From positions 24,653 to 88,652 of the forward strand of contig NZ_KB898714.1 in NCBI RefSeq assembly GCF_000377745.1: a stretch of 64,000 bases of DNA, written 5' to 3'. Below are positions 27,299 to 35,805 of this stretch, piece by piece. The stretch is from Gilvimarinus chinensis DSM 19667. Its GTDB lineage: Bacteria; Pseudomonadota; Gammaproteobacteria; Pseudomonadales; Cellvibrionaceae. The position numbers were made by a program, and so were the translations under genes. Under the pieces are notes generated by a model. It searched no databases. It was not told the origin of the DNA and worked only from the letters and a program-made list of their open reading frames with translations. Each line of letters begins with the position of its first letter. Within the stretch, counting starts at the first letter, position 1.

Positions 27299-28027
27299 CT
27301 AGTGTTGAAGTATGCCATGTTTGTCCACTACCTTCTGCAGCTCGCGGGTAAAATCTTCGGCTATGGCCTGGTGGCGAACGTGCAGCAGGGGGCCTGCTTC
27401 GATCTCAAGTAGTTGGCCATTGTTATAAACCTGCCCACTTAAGTTGATTTTCTGGGCTGCCGCCTGAAAAGAAATTTGAGGGCCAATGCAATGCGTGATG
27501 CGGCCAAAAGACAGCATTCGCAAACCTGTTTCGTAGGAATTAACCGCAAAAAAGGCCGGAGTTTGGCCTGTTTTTTCGATCATGGTATTAAGCCATATTT
27601 CGCTGGCCGTGCTGCCAGTGATGTAACAAATGTTATGCTCCGAGTGCAACAGGTCGCTAGCGGTTAAAGGCCCCTGTTCACGGCTCCAGATATTCATTGT
27701 GCTAATGCCGACCACTACGTTAATTGGAATGAGCTGATGATTTTCAACCTCGGACTGATCGAAAAACCGAGTAATGCGAGCGCATTCCCCGTCGCTGGTG
27801 CCCGAGCGAGCTTCCGCCAGGGCGCGCTTGATAGGGCGGTGAAGCATCTCGAACTGATACCCTAGGTTGGCAAAAGCCAGCTCATAATAACGCCGGATTT
27901 CAATCGCCGCAGGCATATCTTCGGGGAGTGAGCAAGTAAAGGTAATTGTCGGGGTATGGGGAGAGGGTTGAGCCTGGACACCAGAGGCAACAAATAAGCA
28001 CAGGAACAAGATAAAATAGTGGGTCAC
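27299..28027 (-). CDS. Exported solute-binding-like protein (SBP_bac_3 type)
   Basis: A 242-residue protein starting at GTG 28027, with a Sec signal peptide (cleaved after VQAQ, near residue 20) and a fold resembling extracellular family 3 solute-binding proteins ([31 protein letters not shown] in part, [17 protein letters not shown]). Lone proteins of this kind without a transporter are common in marine gammaproteobacteria and may act as sensors or as decoys. No ABC partner lies next to it. Function is not known. Confidence 0.75.
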   Translation of the reverse strand: MTHYFILFLCLFVASGVQAQPSPHTPTITFTCSLPEDMPAAIEIRRYYELAFANLGYQFEMLHRPIKRALAEARSGTSDGECARITRFFDQSEVENHQLIPINVVVGISTMNIWSREQGPLTASDLLHSEHNICYITGSTASEIWLNTMIEKTGQTPAFFAVNSYETGLRMLSFGRITHCIGPQISFQAAAQKINLSGQVYNNGQLLEIEAGPLLHVRHQAIAEDFTRELQKVVDKHGILQH

Positions 28028-28133
28028 AAGAGTAGGCTCGGGCCAAAACAGTCCAAATTCTAGCGGCTATGGTCTGTCAGTCAAGTTGCAATTGCGTGAC
28101 AGGCCCATCATGAAAAGAAAAATGAGGTGTTAG

Positions 28134-29615
28134 GTGCAATCAATTACGGAAATTAAACAAATCATGGATGCCAGTATTCCGCTGGTTGTGATTGAGACCT
28201 TTGAGGAAAAAAAAGTTGAAGAGATGCTGTTGGCCGTTGCGCGTGAGCGCTTTGCCAAGCTTGCTCGGTGGAGCCTCACCGATGGTTTAAGCACGTTAAG
28301 TTTTGGCCCTCAGGTGGTGGCGAAAGAAACCAAGTTTAATGAGCCTGTGGAGTTGCTGCGCCATATTAAATCTTCCCACGAAGCCTGCATTTACGTGTTA
28401 TGTGACTTTCATCCTTTTTTGCAAGACCAGCCAGAAGTGGTGCGTTTAATTAAAGATATTGCGTTGAATCATTTAGCGGTACCTAACACCTTAATTTTTG
28501 TCAGCCATCGCTTAAAACTGCCGCAAGAGTTATCGCGCTATGCCACGGGTTTTGCTATGCCCTTACCCAGCGACGACAAAATATTGAATCTGGTGCGAGA
28601 AGAGGCGAAGCTTTGGTCGCAAAAACACGGCGATGCGCGAATTAAAACCGATAGTGTTACCTTGAAAAAACTGGTGGCAACCTTACAAGGGTTAAGCGTG
28701 AGCGATGTACGCCGTTTGGTGCGGTCTGCCATTTGGGACGACGGCGCCATCTCGGCCAGTGATTTACCGCGTATTAATAAAAGTAAGTTTCAGCTTTTGG
28801 ATTTGGAAGGAATTGTCAGCTTTGAGTCGGAAGTGGACGATTTTGCCAATGTCGGCGGGCTGCATAATTTGAAAAGCTGGCTTGAACAGCGCCGTGAAGC
28901 GTTTGTAAACAGTGAATCCAGTCTGGATAAGCCCAAGGGAATTTTGCTGCTGGGGGTACAGGGCGGTGGTAAAAGTTTAGCCGCTAAAGCGGTGGCGGGA
29001 ATGTGGGGACTGGCATTGCTGCGGCTGGATATGGGCGCGCTGTTTAATAAATACATCGGTGAAACAGAACGCAATTTACGCGAGGCGCTGCAGCTGGCCG
29101 ATGCCATGTCGCCCTGCGTGTTATGGATGGATGAAATTGAAAAAGCCATGAGCCAGGAATCCTCCGACAATGGCACGGCGCAGCGTTTATTGGGTACCTT
29201 ATTGACCTGGATGGCCGAGCGCCCCAGTCGAGTGTTTATTGTGGCCACCAGTAACGACATCAGTCGTTTGCCCCCCGAGTTAATTCGTAAAGGTCGGCTG
29301 GATGAAATCTTTTTTGTGGATTTACCCGAGGCTGCCGTGCGCGAAGATATTTTCGCGATTCATTTGGCAAAACGACAGCTCCATTGCGCTGACTATGATT
29401 TGGCCGCGTTGAGTGAGGCCAGTGCCGGGTTTAACGGTGCTGAAATTGAGCAGGCTGTAGTCGCTGCGGTATTTGCCGCTCAGGCTGAAGAGACGGCCGT
29501 AACCACTGATTCACTCATCGCGCAATGTGAAAGCACCAGCCCTTTGTCGGTGGTGATGCAAGAAAAAATTGCCCATTTACGCCACTGGGCGGCTGAACGC
29601 ACGGTGCCTGCATAA
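28134..29615 (+). CDS. AAA+ ATPase, Ycf46-like
   Basis: A 493-residue cytoplasmic ATPase starting at GTG. The first 220 residues are a non-catalytic domain (IPLVVIETFEEKKVEEMLL) found in Ycf46-type proteins; the AAA+ module follows with Walker A GVQGGGKS (about residues 273-280), Walker B VLWMDEIEKA and the second-region TSNDISRLPPELIRKGRLDE with its arginine finger. The role of this family in bacteria is unclear; cyanobacterial Ycf46 is linked to photosynthesis regulation. It overlaps the GDSL esterase gene by one base. Confidence 0.88.
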   Translation: MQSITEIKQIMDASIPLVVIETFEEKKVEEMLLAVARERFAKLARWSLTDGLSTLSFGPQVVAKETKFNEPVELLRHIKSSHEACIYVLCDFHPFLQDQPEVVRLIKDIALNHLAVPNTLIFVSHRLKLPQELSRYATGFAMPLPSDDKILNLVREEAKLWSQKHGDARIKTDSVTLKKLVATLQGLSVSDVRRLVRSAIWDDGAISASDLPRINKSKFQLLDLEGIVSFESEVDDFANVGGLHNLKSWLEQRREAFVNSESSLDKPKGILLLGVQGGGKSLAAKAVAGMWGLALLRLDMGALFNKYIGETERNLREALQLADAMSPCVLWMDEIEKAMSQESSDNGTAQRLLGTLLTWMAERPSRVFIVATSNDISRLPPELIRKGRLDEIFFVDLPEAAVREDIFAIHLAKRQLHCADYDLAALSEASAGFNGAEIEQAVVAAVFAAQAEETAVTTDSLIAQCESTSPLSVVMQEKIAHLRHWAAERTVPA

Positions 29616-30217
29616 TGCTAAAGCGTTGTTATTTATTTTTGTTGTGTTGTTTTCTTGCGGCCTGCTCACCGGGCCCCGAGCTTGAGTCTCTGGAGCAACA
29701 TGCGGTGGTGCTGGCGTTCGGCGATAGCCTGACCTATGGCACCGGCGCTGCCGAAGGGCAGGGCTACCCGGAGCAACTGGCGGCGATGATACATCGTACC
29801 GTGGTGAATCGTGGTATTCCCGGGGAGGTATCGGCCGAAGGGCTCGCCCGTCTGCCTGCGGTGCTGGACGAGATACAGCCGAGCCTGCTGCTTTTGTGTC
29901 ATGGCGGCAATGATATTTTGCGTTCACTCGATATGACGGCGATGCACAATAACCTGCAAGCGATGATCGACCTGGCCCACGCGCGTGGCGTGCAGGTGGT
30001 TTTAATGGGGGTGCCTAAGCGTTCTTTACTGCTGCGCGAAGAACCGATTTATGAACGGCTGGCAGAACACAATCAGATACCGCTGCAAGGGGATGTCGTG
30101 GCCGATGTGTTAGGTGACAGTGATTTACGATCAGACCGGGTGCATCCGAATGCACAGGGTTATCGAGTTATGGCAGAAAAAATAGACCAACTGTTGCGCG
30201 ACACGGGGGCGTTATAA
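29615..30217 (+). CDS. SGNH/GDSL esterase lipoprotein (TesA-like)
   Basis: A 200-residue lipoprotein with lipobox LAAC (Cys17) and all SGNH blocks: Ser38 in AFGDSLTYG, the glycine of RGIPGEVS, the asparagine in GGND (residues 97-100), and Asp174 with His177 in DRVHPNAQGY. E. coli TesA, the related enzyme, is a periplasmic thioesterase and lysophospholipase. This version is predicted to be lipid-anchored in the envelope. It is co-transcribed with the AAA+ gene. Confidence 0.92.
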   Translation: MLKRCYLFLLCCFLAACSPGPELESLEQHAVVLAFGDSLTYGTGAAEGQGYPEQLAAMIHRTVVNRGIPGEVSAEGLARLPAVLDEIQPSLLLLCHGGNDILRSLDMTAMHNNLQAMIDLAHARGVQVVLMGVPKRSLLLREEPIYERLAEHNQIPLQGDVVADVLGDSDLRSDRVHPNAQGYRVMAEKIDQLLRDTGAL

Positions 30218-30224
30218 GCATTAA

Positions 30225-30258
30225 AAGCCGATGCAGGAGCGACACCCCGCATCGGCTT
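30225..30258. terminator. Hairpin between convergent genes
   Basis: Arms AAGCCGATGC (30225-30234) and GCATCGGCTT (30249-30258) are exact complements around a 14-base loop, between the ends of the esterase and sulfatase genes. There is no T run, so termination may be inefficient or Rho-assisted. Confidence 0.6.
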
Positions 30259-30275
30259 CACATTCACTGACTCAT

Positions 30276-32075
30276 TCAGCTTTTGGCTTTGTCCGCTAAA
30301 AGCTCTATCGTTAATCCTTTCACTTCCAGATTGTTCCCCTCGCTGTCTTGACCAAACTCCAATTGCAGATCGCCGCTGCCGGGCGATAAAAGCAGCGTCA
30401 GAGTTTTTTCAGCCCAACTTTGGGTGGGGGCTTCACCGGTCTCGGCGAGGCGCTTACCCTCGCGGACTTTGCTTACGTGCGGTGTAAAAGTGGTTATGTC
30501 AGCGCTCTGCTCTGCGACATGCAGCTTGGCTGTGCCTTTGTAGTCGCCATTGGGGGTGCTGTAGTGCACGGTTATTTGATAGCGCCCCTGTCGGGTGATC
30601 TCAACAGGCCAACTGGCGCGTCCCGGCTTTTGCTGATTGCTGATCAGCCAATCGTGGGACCAGCCATCCCGAAAGCGATAATCAACCCCTTCCTGCACAA
30701 TTTCTGCTTCGTGTGCCGGTAGCTCAGTGTTAGGGGCGGCGGCTAAACCTAATGGAATCGGCAAGGGGGTGTAATCACTTAAACGTGTAGCCTTATACCA
30801 CTGCTCGTAGCGGGTTTTCAGCTGGGCAAGTGTAGCCGTATGGTCGCTGCTGACATCCTGTTTTTGCGCCGGGTCATGGCTTAGGTTGTAAAGCTGCCAC
30901 TGCCCACTGTGATCCACAATGGCCGCCCAGTCGCCTTGACGAATAGCGCCAGGAGACAGCTGAACCGGGTTTTCGCTGGGGCGACGTGTGTTCCTGAAAT
31001 GGTGAGTAAACAGCGCTCGCTCGCTCAGGTTGTTCTCTTTTTGTTGCAAAACCGGGCTTAAATCGACTCCGTGAATAGGCTTTTCAGATTTAATCGGTAT
31101 GCCTGCCAGCGAGAGTAACGTCGGCAAAATGTCGATGTGTTGCCCCGGTACCTGCGTTTGTAGTGCCGGTAACTTTTCTGGCCACCAAATGACAAAAGGC
31201 ACGCGCACGCCGCCTTCGTCCAGCTTACCTTTCCAGCCTTTTAAGTGGCCGTTGTAGCGCGAATTACCACCGGGAAACGCGGGGCCGTTATCCGATAAAT
31301 AAACAATAATGGTGTTTTTATCTTTGCCTTGTTGTTCCAGGCTTTGGGTTAAGCGCTCAATATTCTGGTCAATATTTTCCATCATGCCGTAGACACTGGC
31401 GTCCACATTATCCAAACCCATGGCCGCGTATTTGTCGAACAGGGATTGCGGTAATTCAAAAGGGCTGTGAGGGGTATTGAAGCTCAGCATGGTAAAAAAC
31501 GGCTGATGACTTTGCGCCATAAAGTCTATGGCTTTATCGGTCAGTCGGTCGGGTAAATAGCCGGTGAAAGGAATTTTGCTGCGATTGTGAGTGATTTCAC
31601 CGTCAAAGTAGTCGGTGATGTGGCCATCGGCAAAACCGTAGAATTCTTCAAAGCCCTGGCCGTTAGGGTTGTATGGGTATTGCAGACCGTTGTGCCATTT
31701 ACCGAATAAGCCCGTGCGGTATCCCGCCCGCTGTAAATGCTCGGCAAGGGTGGTTTCGTCACTCAACATTTTTTCGCCGCCGCGGGTAACACTGAACACG
31801 CCGGTGGACAGGGAGTGACGGCCGGTAAGAACACTGGCTCGGGTTGGTGAGCAAACCGGGCTGGCGTAAAAACGGTCGAAACGTACGCCTTGGTTCATTA
31901 ACTTATCAAGACCGGGAGTTGTCAGTATTTTATTGCCGTGGGCGGATAAATCCCCCCAGCCCTGATCATCAGTAATGATCAGTACGATATTAGGAAGTTG
32001 GCTCGAACGCTCTTCAGCCTGTATGGCACTGCTAAAAACCGTTAGGAAACACATAACAATTAAAAAGTGTCGCAT
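30276..32075 (-). CDS. Exported sulfatase (S1 family, formylglycine Cys type)
   Basis: A 599-residue enzyme with a signal peptide (cleaved near IQA, residue 20), metal-binding Asp36-Asp37 in IITDDQG, and the sulfatase signature CSPTRASVLTGR with Cys75, which must be converted to formylglycine by a separate enzyme. The catalytic domain runs to about residue 440 and a C-terminal domain follows. Such sulfatases remove sulfate esters from marine glycans in the periplasm. It lies downstream of a TonB receptor gene on the same strand. No maturation enzyme is in the window. Confidence 0.94.
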   Translation of the reverse strand: MRHFLIVMCFLTVFSSAIQAEERSSQLPNIVLIITDDQGWGDLSAHGNKILTTPGLDKLMNQGVRFDRFYASPVCSPTRASVLTGRHSLSTGVFSVTRGGEKMLSDETTLAEHLQRAGYRTGLFGKWHNGLQYPYNPNGQGFEEFYGFADGHITDYFDGEITHNRSKIPFTGYLPDRLTDKAIDFMAQSHQPFFTMLSFNTPHSPFELPQSLFDKYAAMGLDNVDASVYGMMENIDQNIERLTQSLEQQGKDKNTIIVYLSDNGPAFPGGNSRYNGHLKGWKGKLDEGGVRVPFVIWWPEKLPALQTQVPGQHIDILPTLLSLAGIPIKSEKPIHGVDLSPVLQQKENNLSERALFTHHFRNTRRPSENPVQLSPGAIRQGDWAAIVDHSGQWQLYNLSHDPAQKQDVSSDHTATLAQLKTRYEQWYKATRLSDYTPLPIPLGLAAAPNTELPAHEAEIVQEGVDYRFRDGWSHDWLISNQQKPGRASWPVEITRQGRYQITVHYSTPNGDYKGTAKLHVAEQSADITTFTPHVSKVREGKRLAETGEAPTQSWAEKTLTLLLSPGSGDLQLEFGQDSEGNNLEVKGLTIELLADKAKS

Positions 32076-32107
32076 GAGGAGTCTCGCTTTAACTGCGTAT
32101 TACGAAC

Positions 32108-32139
32108 AAAAAGGGCGCAGCAACCAGGTTGCCGCGCCT
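32108..32139 (-). terminator. Rho-independent terminator of the TonB receptor gene
   Basis: On the minus strand a GC-rich inverted repeat (GGCGCGGCAACC and GGTTGCTGCGCC, one mismatch) is followed by CTTTTTG. It lies between the receptor stop and the sulfatase start, so the sulfatase either has its own promoter or is read through. A second hairpin without a T run (32175-32199) precedes it. Confidence 0.75.
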
Positions 32140-32218
32140 AAGCGATGCCCAGAGGAGATCAAACCTGAGCGATTCCGGGGCTTGCCTATCCAGCCCCGGT
32201 GAATGGAGGTGTTAGGTG

Positions 32219-35200
32219 TTAAAACGTCGCCCGAACACCCACGGTGTAGCGGGTTTCGTACTCGTTTTGCCACGCGAACTGATCTTTCCATTCAAGGTAG
32301 TAGGTTTCTTTTTCTCCCGTCAGGTTAGAGGCGTTCAGAAAGACACTGATGTTGTCGTTAATGTCGTAACTGGCCGAGGCATCTACGTAAGCGGTGGAGT
32401 CTTGCCACAATGTGCCCTCACCCCAGGTTTGGTTAAAGCCAACGACGCGCTCACTGCGGAAGTTGTAAGCCAGTCGAGCCTGGAACGGCCCCGCTTCATA
32501 CCAACCGACCAAGTTAATAACGTCTTTAGAATTGTCCTGGAAGGGCAGGTCATCACCATTCAAACCCTGATTGCCTGATGAACTGGGCGAGTAAGTGTAG
32601 TTTGCATCTACACCGAACCCGGCTAAAAGGTCGTTATCAACAAAGTCGGCAAAAGCCAGCTTAGCGGCTAACTCGATACCCTTAAGCACACCGCCATCGC
32701 CTTGAACACTGGTAGAAACCGGAACTTCGCGACGCACGACCCCATCTTGGTCAGGAAGGGCCATGGTCACAGAGCCACTTTCGATAAAGCTTTCAACATC
32801 GATGTAGAACCAGCCGGCTGATAATGCACTGGCACCACCTAAGTAATACTCCAACGAAATGTCATAGTTCGTGGCTTGCCAGGGATCTAACTCTGGGTTG
32901 CCGCTTGAGGATGCGGTGGTAACAATAAATTTGTTATAGGTTTCGCTCTCTGGATTCGAGTCAATGGCATAGCTGGGTGACAAGCCGCCCCCCCATTGAG
33001 CCAAATTAAGCGGGGCAACAGTGCGAGTCAGTGAGCTACGCAGTACTAGGTTATCGCTTAAATCAAAGCGCAAATTCAGTGATGGCAACAGATGATCAAT
33101 CGAACGCTCGGTGGTTATATCGCCAGCATCCTGAGACGCGGCACCATAAGGCTGTGCGGCACCCACTTCATTTTGAACTACCGTTAGATCGGAATTCACG
33201 GCTTTGAGACCAAAGTTACCACTCATGATTCCGGTTTCAAAATTGGCTTTTAGATAATAGCTAAGCTCTTCGAGTTGCACATTGTAAGAGCGCCCCGGAT
33301 TTACGGCCCGGTAAGTACCAGGGTACAACCCATCATGATAAGACTCGACGTTTTTCATGCTGGTTGGATCAACCGTCCAAATGGCGGGTATGCCCGTAAC
33401 GCTACCAAAATCAGATACCTGCACAGCGTTTAAGGTTGAGATAGGGGTAGGGATGCCAGCGGTGTAATAATTTTCACCATCGCTATCTGTACAGGCTCCT
33501 TCGATTCCGCCCCCGTTTAAAATAACGTCGGTCGCTTTCCATTTTACGCCACAGCCGTTGGCACCTACTGGTGATAATAGGTCGAATTCAAAGTTGTCGA
33601 CTTCTCGGTCACTGAGGCGGGCACCAAACTCAAGTGAGGTAATAAACGAACCATCAAAACGATATTCACCGTCGAAACGAGCGACATTCAGCTCTCCCTC
33701 TCGACTAAAGTTATTCTCTGAGGTGAGCGCCCCTAAAGAATAACTATTAACATCGCTAATATAATCGGCAATGCTGCGGGCGGCTCCCATTGACTCACCG
33801 TTAGGGCCAATATTGGCATTATTTTCAAAACCGCTCCAGCTTGGTGAGTCCCCTTGATAGTTTACGGTTAATGTCGGATAACCGAGGTACCCGTTCGGGT
33901 TGGTTTGTAGTTGTCCATCGGCGCAATCGCCTTGTTCACCTGCAGTGCCGGCGGGATAATATTGACACTCCACACCCCACTGATTTCCCTTAGCCATATC
34001 GATATCCATATAGCTATTCAAGCGTTCTTGCTCGGCAGTGCCGTGAACTAAACGCGCAGATCCGGTGAAGGCTCCACCGTTGTCGTAATTCAGTTCAATA
34101 TTGTAGTTTTGTGACTCGGATGTTTGGGTTTGTACCGCTGAATAGGATTTTATCCGGCGCCCATTGCCTGTGTATTCCTGTACGGTAACAAGATTTCGAT
34201 TGTTGGCAATAGCATCTTTTTCGCTGGTAACGGTAGGGTCGAACCAGCCCCAACGCTGCCATTTATCTGAATGGTCAATGCCGGTCATGTAATCATTGTC
34301 TTCGAGGTCTGTGATTAAAGCCTCGGCAATCAATTCAAAACCCGCACCCATATCCACCTGAACGGCCAAGTTTGCGCCTGTACGTTCGCGTTCAGTCTCA
34401 CGATAGAAAGCTCTGTGCCCCTGATAAGCCCAGTAGGTCTCACCCAAGTCTCCATCCCCATTTATATCAACACCGCCATCGGTCACTCGATCTGCAAATG
34501 TAGGATTGTTGGCGTCGACCCAATTATAGGATGAGTTTTCACCGGCAAAGCCCGACCAGCCTGCACTCGAACCGCCGCCACTGATGCCTGCGTAGTAATT
34601 AGCAAGGGTGGCCTCTTGTTGGCTTACCGACGCTAAAACACCAATACGGTCTGATTTCCAGTTCAATACAAGGTTGGCGGATGGGTCTGTTTCTTGGGTG
34701 TCGTCACCCTGGGAGACAGAGGCGGCGCCAGAAATTGTAAATCCGTCGTCAAAATCAAACGGGCGGTAAGTTTGTAAATCTACGATGCCGGTAATGCCGC
34801 CTGCGTTCATATCGGCGGTTTGCGACTTAGCAACCTCAGCGCCAGAGAACAGTTGAGAGGGGATATCACTGTAGTTCGGCTGGACCGAAGTTAATGAGTT
34901 GGCCCCTAAGTAAGACTCGCCATTTAACGTCGTCAGAACCTGAGGCATGCCGCGAATATTCAAGGAGGTACCTTCACCGGCCGAGCGGCGAATTTGAACC
35001 CCACTGATGCGTTGCAGCGAGTCAGAGATGGTCACATCGGGCAGTTTACCAATGTCTTCTGCAGAGATGGCATCCACCACTGAGTCGGCATCGCGTTTGA
35101 TGTTAACGGCATTTTCCTGAGCGGCACGCACCCCTGTTACAACAACTTCCTCAAGGAGTTGGCTGTTTTCTTCTTGGGCGAAGCTCGGGTGGTAACTTCC

Positions 35201-35263
35201 AGCTAGCACAGTCGCAGAAATAATTGCCGCCAGTTCTTTTCGGGCAAAGATGTTACGGATCAT
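32219..35263 (-). CDS. TonB-dependent outer-membrane receptor (carbohydrate-type)
   Basis: A 1014-residue beta-barrel receptor. After the signal peptide (cleaved after SFAQ, near residue 30) comes a TonB-box-like region (LLEEVVVTGVRAAQENA), the plug domain (KLPDVTISDSLQRISGVQIRRSAGEG, INIRGM-like LNIRGMPQVLTTLNG), and a long barrel ending in RYTVGVRATF with the terminal Phe of outer-membrane proteins. It imports large ligands with TonB energy. Its length and the TGVRAAQENA motif fit the carbohydrate-linked receptors of Alteromonadales and Cellvibrionaceae. Being flanked by two sulfatases, its ligand is probably a sulfated oligosaccharide, as inference. Confidence 0.94.
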   Translation of the reverse strand: MIRNIFARKELAAIISATVLAGSYHPSFAQEENSQLLEEVVVTGVRAAQENAVNIKRDADSVVDAISAEDIGKLPDVTISDSLQRISGVQIRRSAGEGTSLNIRGMPQVLTTLNGESYLGANSLTSVQPNYSDIPSQLFSGAEVAKSQTADMNAGGITGIVDLQTYRPFDFDDGFTISGAASVSQGDDTQETDPSANLVLNWKSDRIGVLASVSQQEATLANYYAGISGGGSSAGWSGFAGENSSYNWVDANNPTFADRVTDGGVDINGDGDLGETYWAYQGHRAFYRETERERTGANLAVQVDMGAGFELIAEALITDLEDNDYMTGIDHSDKWQRWGWFDPTVTSEKDAIANNRNLVTVQEYTGNGRRIKSYSAVQTQTSESQNYNIELNYDNGGAFTGSARLVHGTAEQERLNSYMDIDMAKGNQWGVECQYYPAGTAGEQGDCADGQLQTNPNGYLGYPTLTVNYQGDSPSWSGFENNANIGPNGESMGAARSIADYISDVNSYSLGALTSENNFSREGELNVARFDGEYRFDGSFITSLEFGARLSDREVDNFEFDLLSPVGANGCGVKWKATDVILNGGGIEGACTDSDGENYYTAGIPTPISTLNAVQVSDFGSVTGIPAIWTVDPTSMKNVESYHDGLYPGTYRAVNPGRSYNVQLEELSYYLKANFETGIMSGNFGLKAVNSDLTVVQNEVGAAQPYGAASQDAGDITTERSIDHLLPSLNLRFDLSDNLVLRSSLTRTVAPLNLAQWGGGLSPSYAIDSNPESETYNKFIVTTASSSGNPELDPWQATNYDISLEYYLGGASALSAGWFYIDVESFIESGSVTMALPDQDGVVRREVPVSTSVQGDGGVLKGIELAAKLAFADFVDNDLLAGFGVDANYTYSPSSSGNQGLNGDDLPFQDNSKDVINLVGWYEAGPFQARLAYNFRSERVVGFNQTWGEGTLWQDSTAYVDASASYDINDNISVFLNASNLTGEKETYYLEWKDQFAWQNEYETRYTVGVRATF

Positions 35264-35805
35264 GGGTGTGACTCCTTATCGTTATATGTTTTTCTACTGT
35301 AAATGTTCTCAACTTACAGAGGCGCAACAAAGTGTAATCGATTACAAATATATGTAAATTTGCCGCTGTACTTGATCGCAGTTGTAAAAAAGATTTTACT
35401 TATAAAAAGGCGGTTGAGCGCTTTCAATTAGTATATTTATACGCTACAGCCTCTTGTAACCAAATTCACTAATACTTATACAGATGGTGAAATCGGTTAC
35501 ATTAAATTAAACTAATAATTTTTAAACTGCAAGAAAATTTTCCTTAAATGGAACCGGTTTGTGCTGCATTACAAAACTAGGAACACTCCTTTATCGGGGG
35601 GGCTATAACTCTAGGCTGGGATGGCTAGGGTGGCTCAATTTTGGGGGCAGAAAGCGGGATTAGTGGGCGGTGCAAGGCTAACTGGCCAGGAGGATGACTA
35701 ATTAGACGAGGTGACGGGCGGTCCGGCACACCGCTATTTACTGTCATGCTGCGAGCGAAGCTAAACACCCCGATACAAATAAAATACTTAAGTCGAGGTA
35801 AATAT
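35264..35805. promoter_or_regulatory. Divergent regulatory region of the sulfated-glycan locus
   Basis: This 542-base region lies between the receptor and second sulfatase genes. It holds a perfect palindrome TGTAATCGATTACA (35333-35346), a near copy TGAAATCGGTTACA (35488-35501, with CGG at the centre), AACCGGTT (35552-35559) and an AGCGCT-centred site (35415-35427, TGAGCGCTTTCAA). All are CG-centred, as in LacI-family operators. No protein gene is evident in it. Confidence 0.6.
35333..35346. promoter_or_regulatory. LacI-type palindrome upstream of the receptor gene
   Basis: TGTAATCGATTACA is a perfect 14-base palindrome 70 bases before the receptor start. A related copy, TGAAATCGGTTACA, is at 35488-35501 with two mismatches, closer to the sulfatase. 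The arrangement suggests that one regulator controls both directions. No LacI gene is in the window. Confidence 0.65.

Noticed and set aside
32175..32199. CCGGGGCT/AGCCCCGG hairpin as terminator
   Set aside because: It lacks a T run on the minus strand; the hairpin at 32108-32139 with CTTTTTG is the better terminator.
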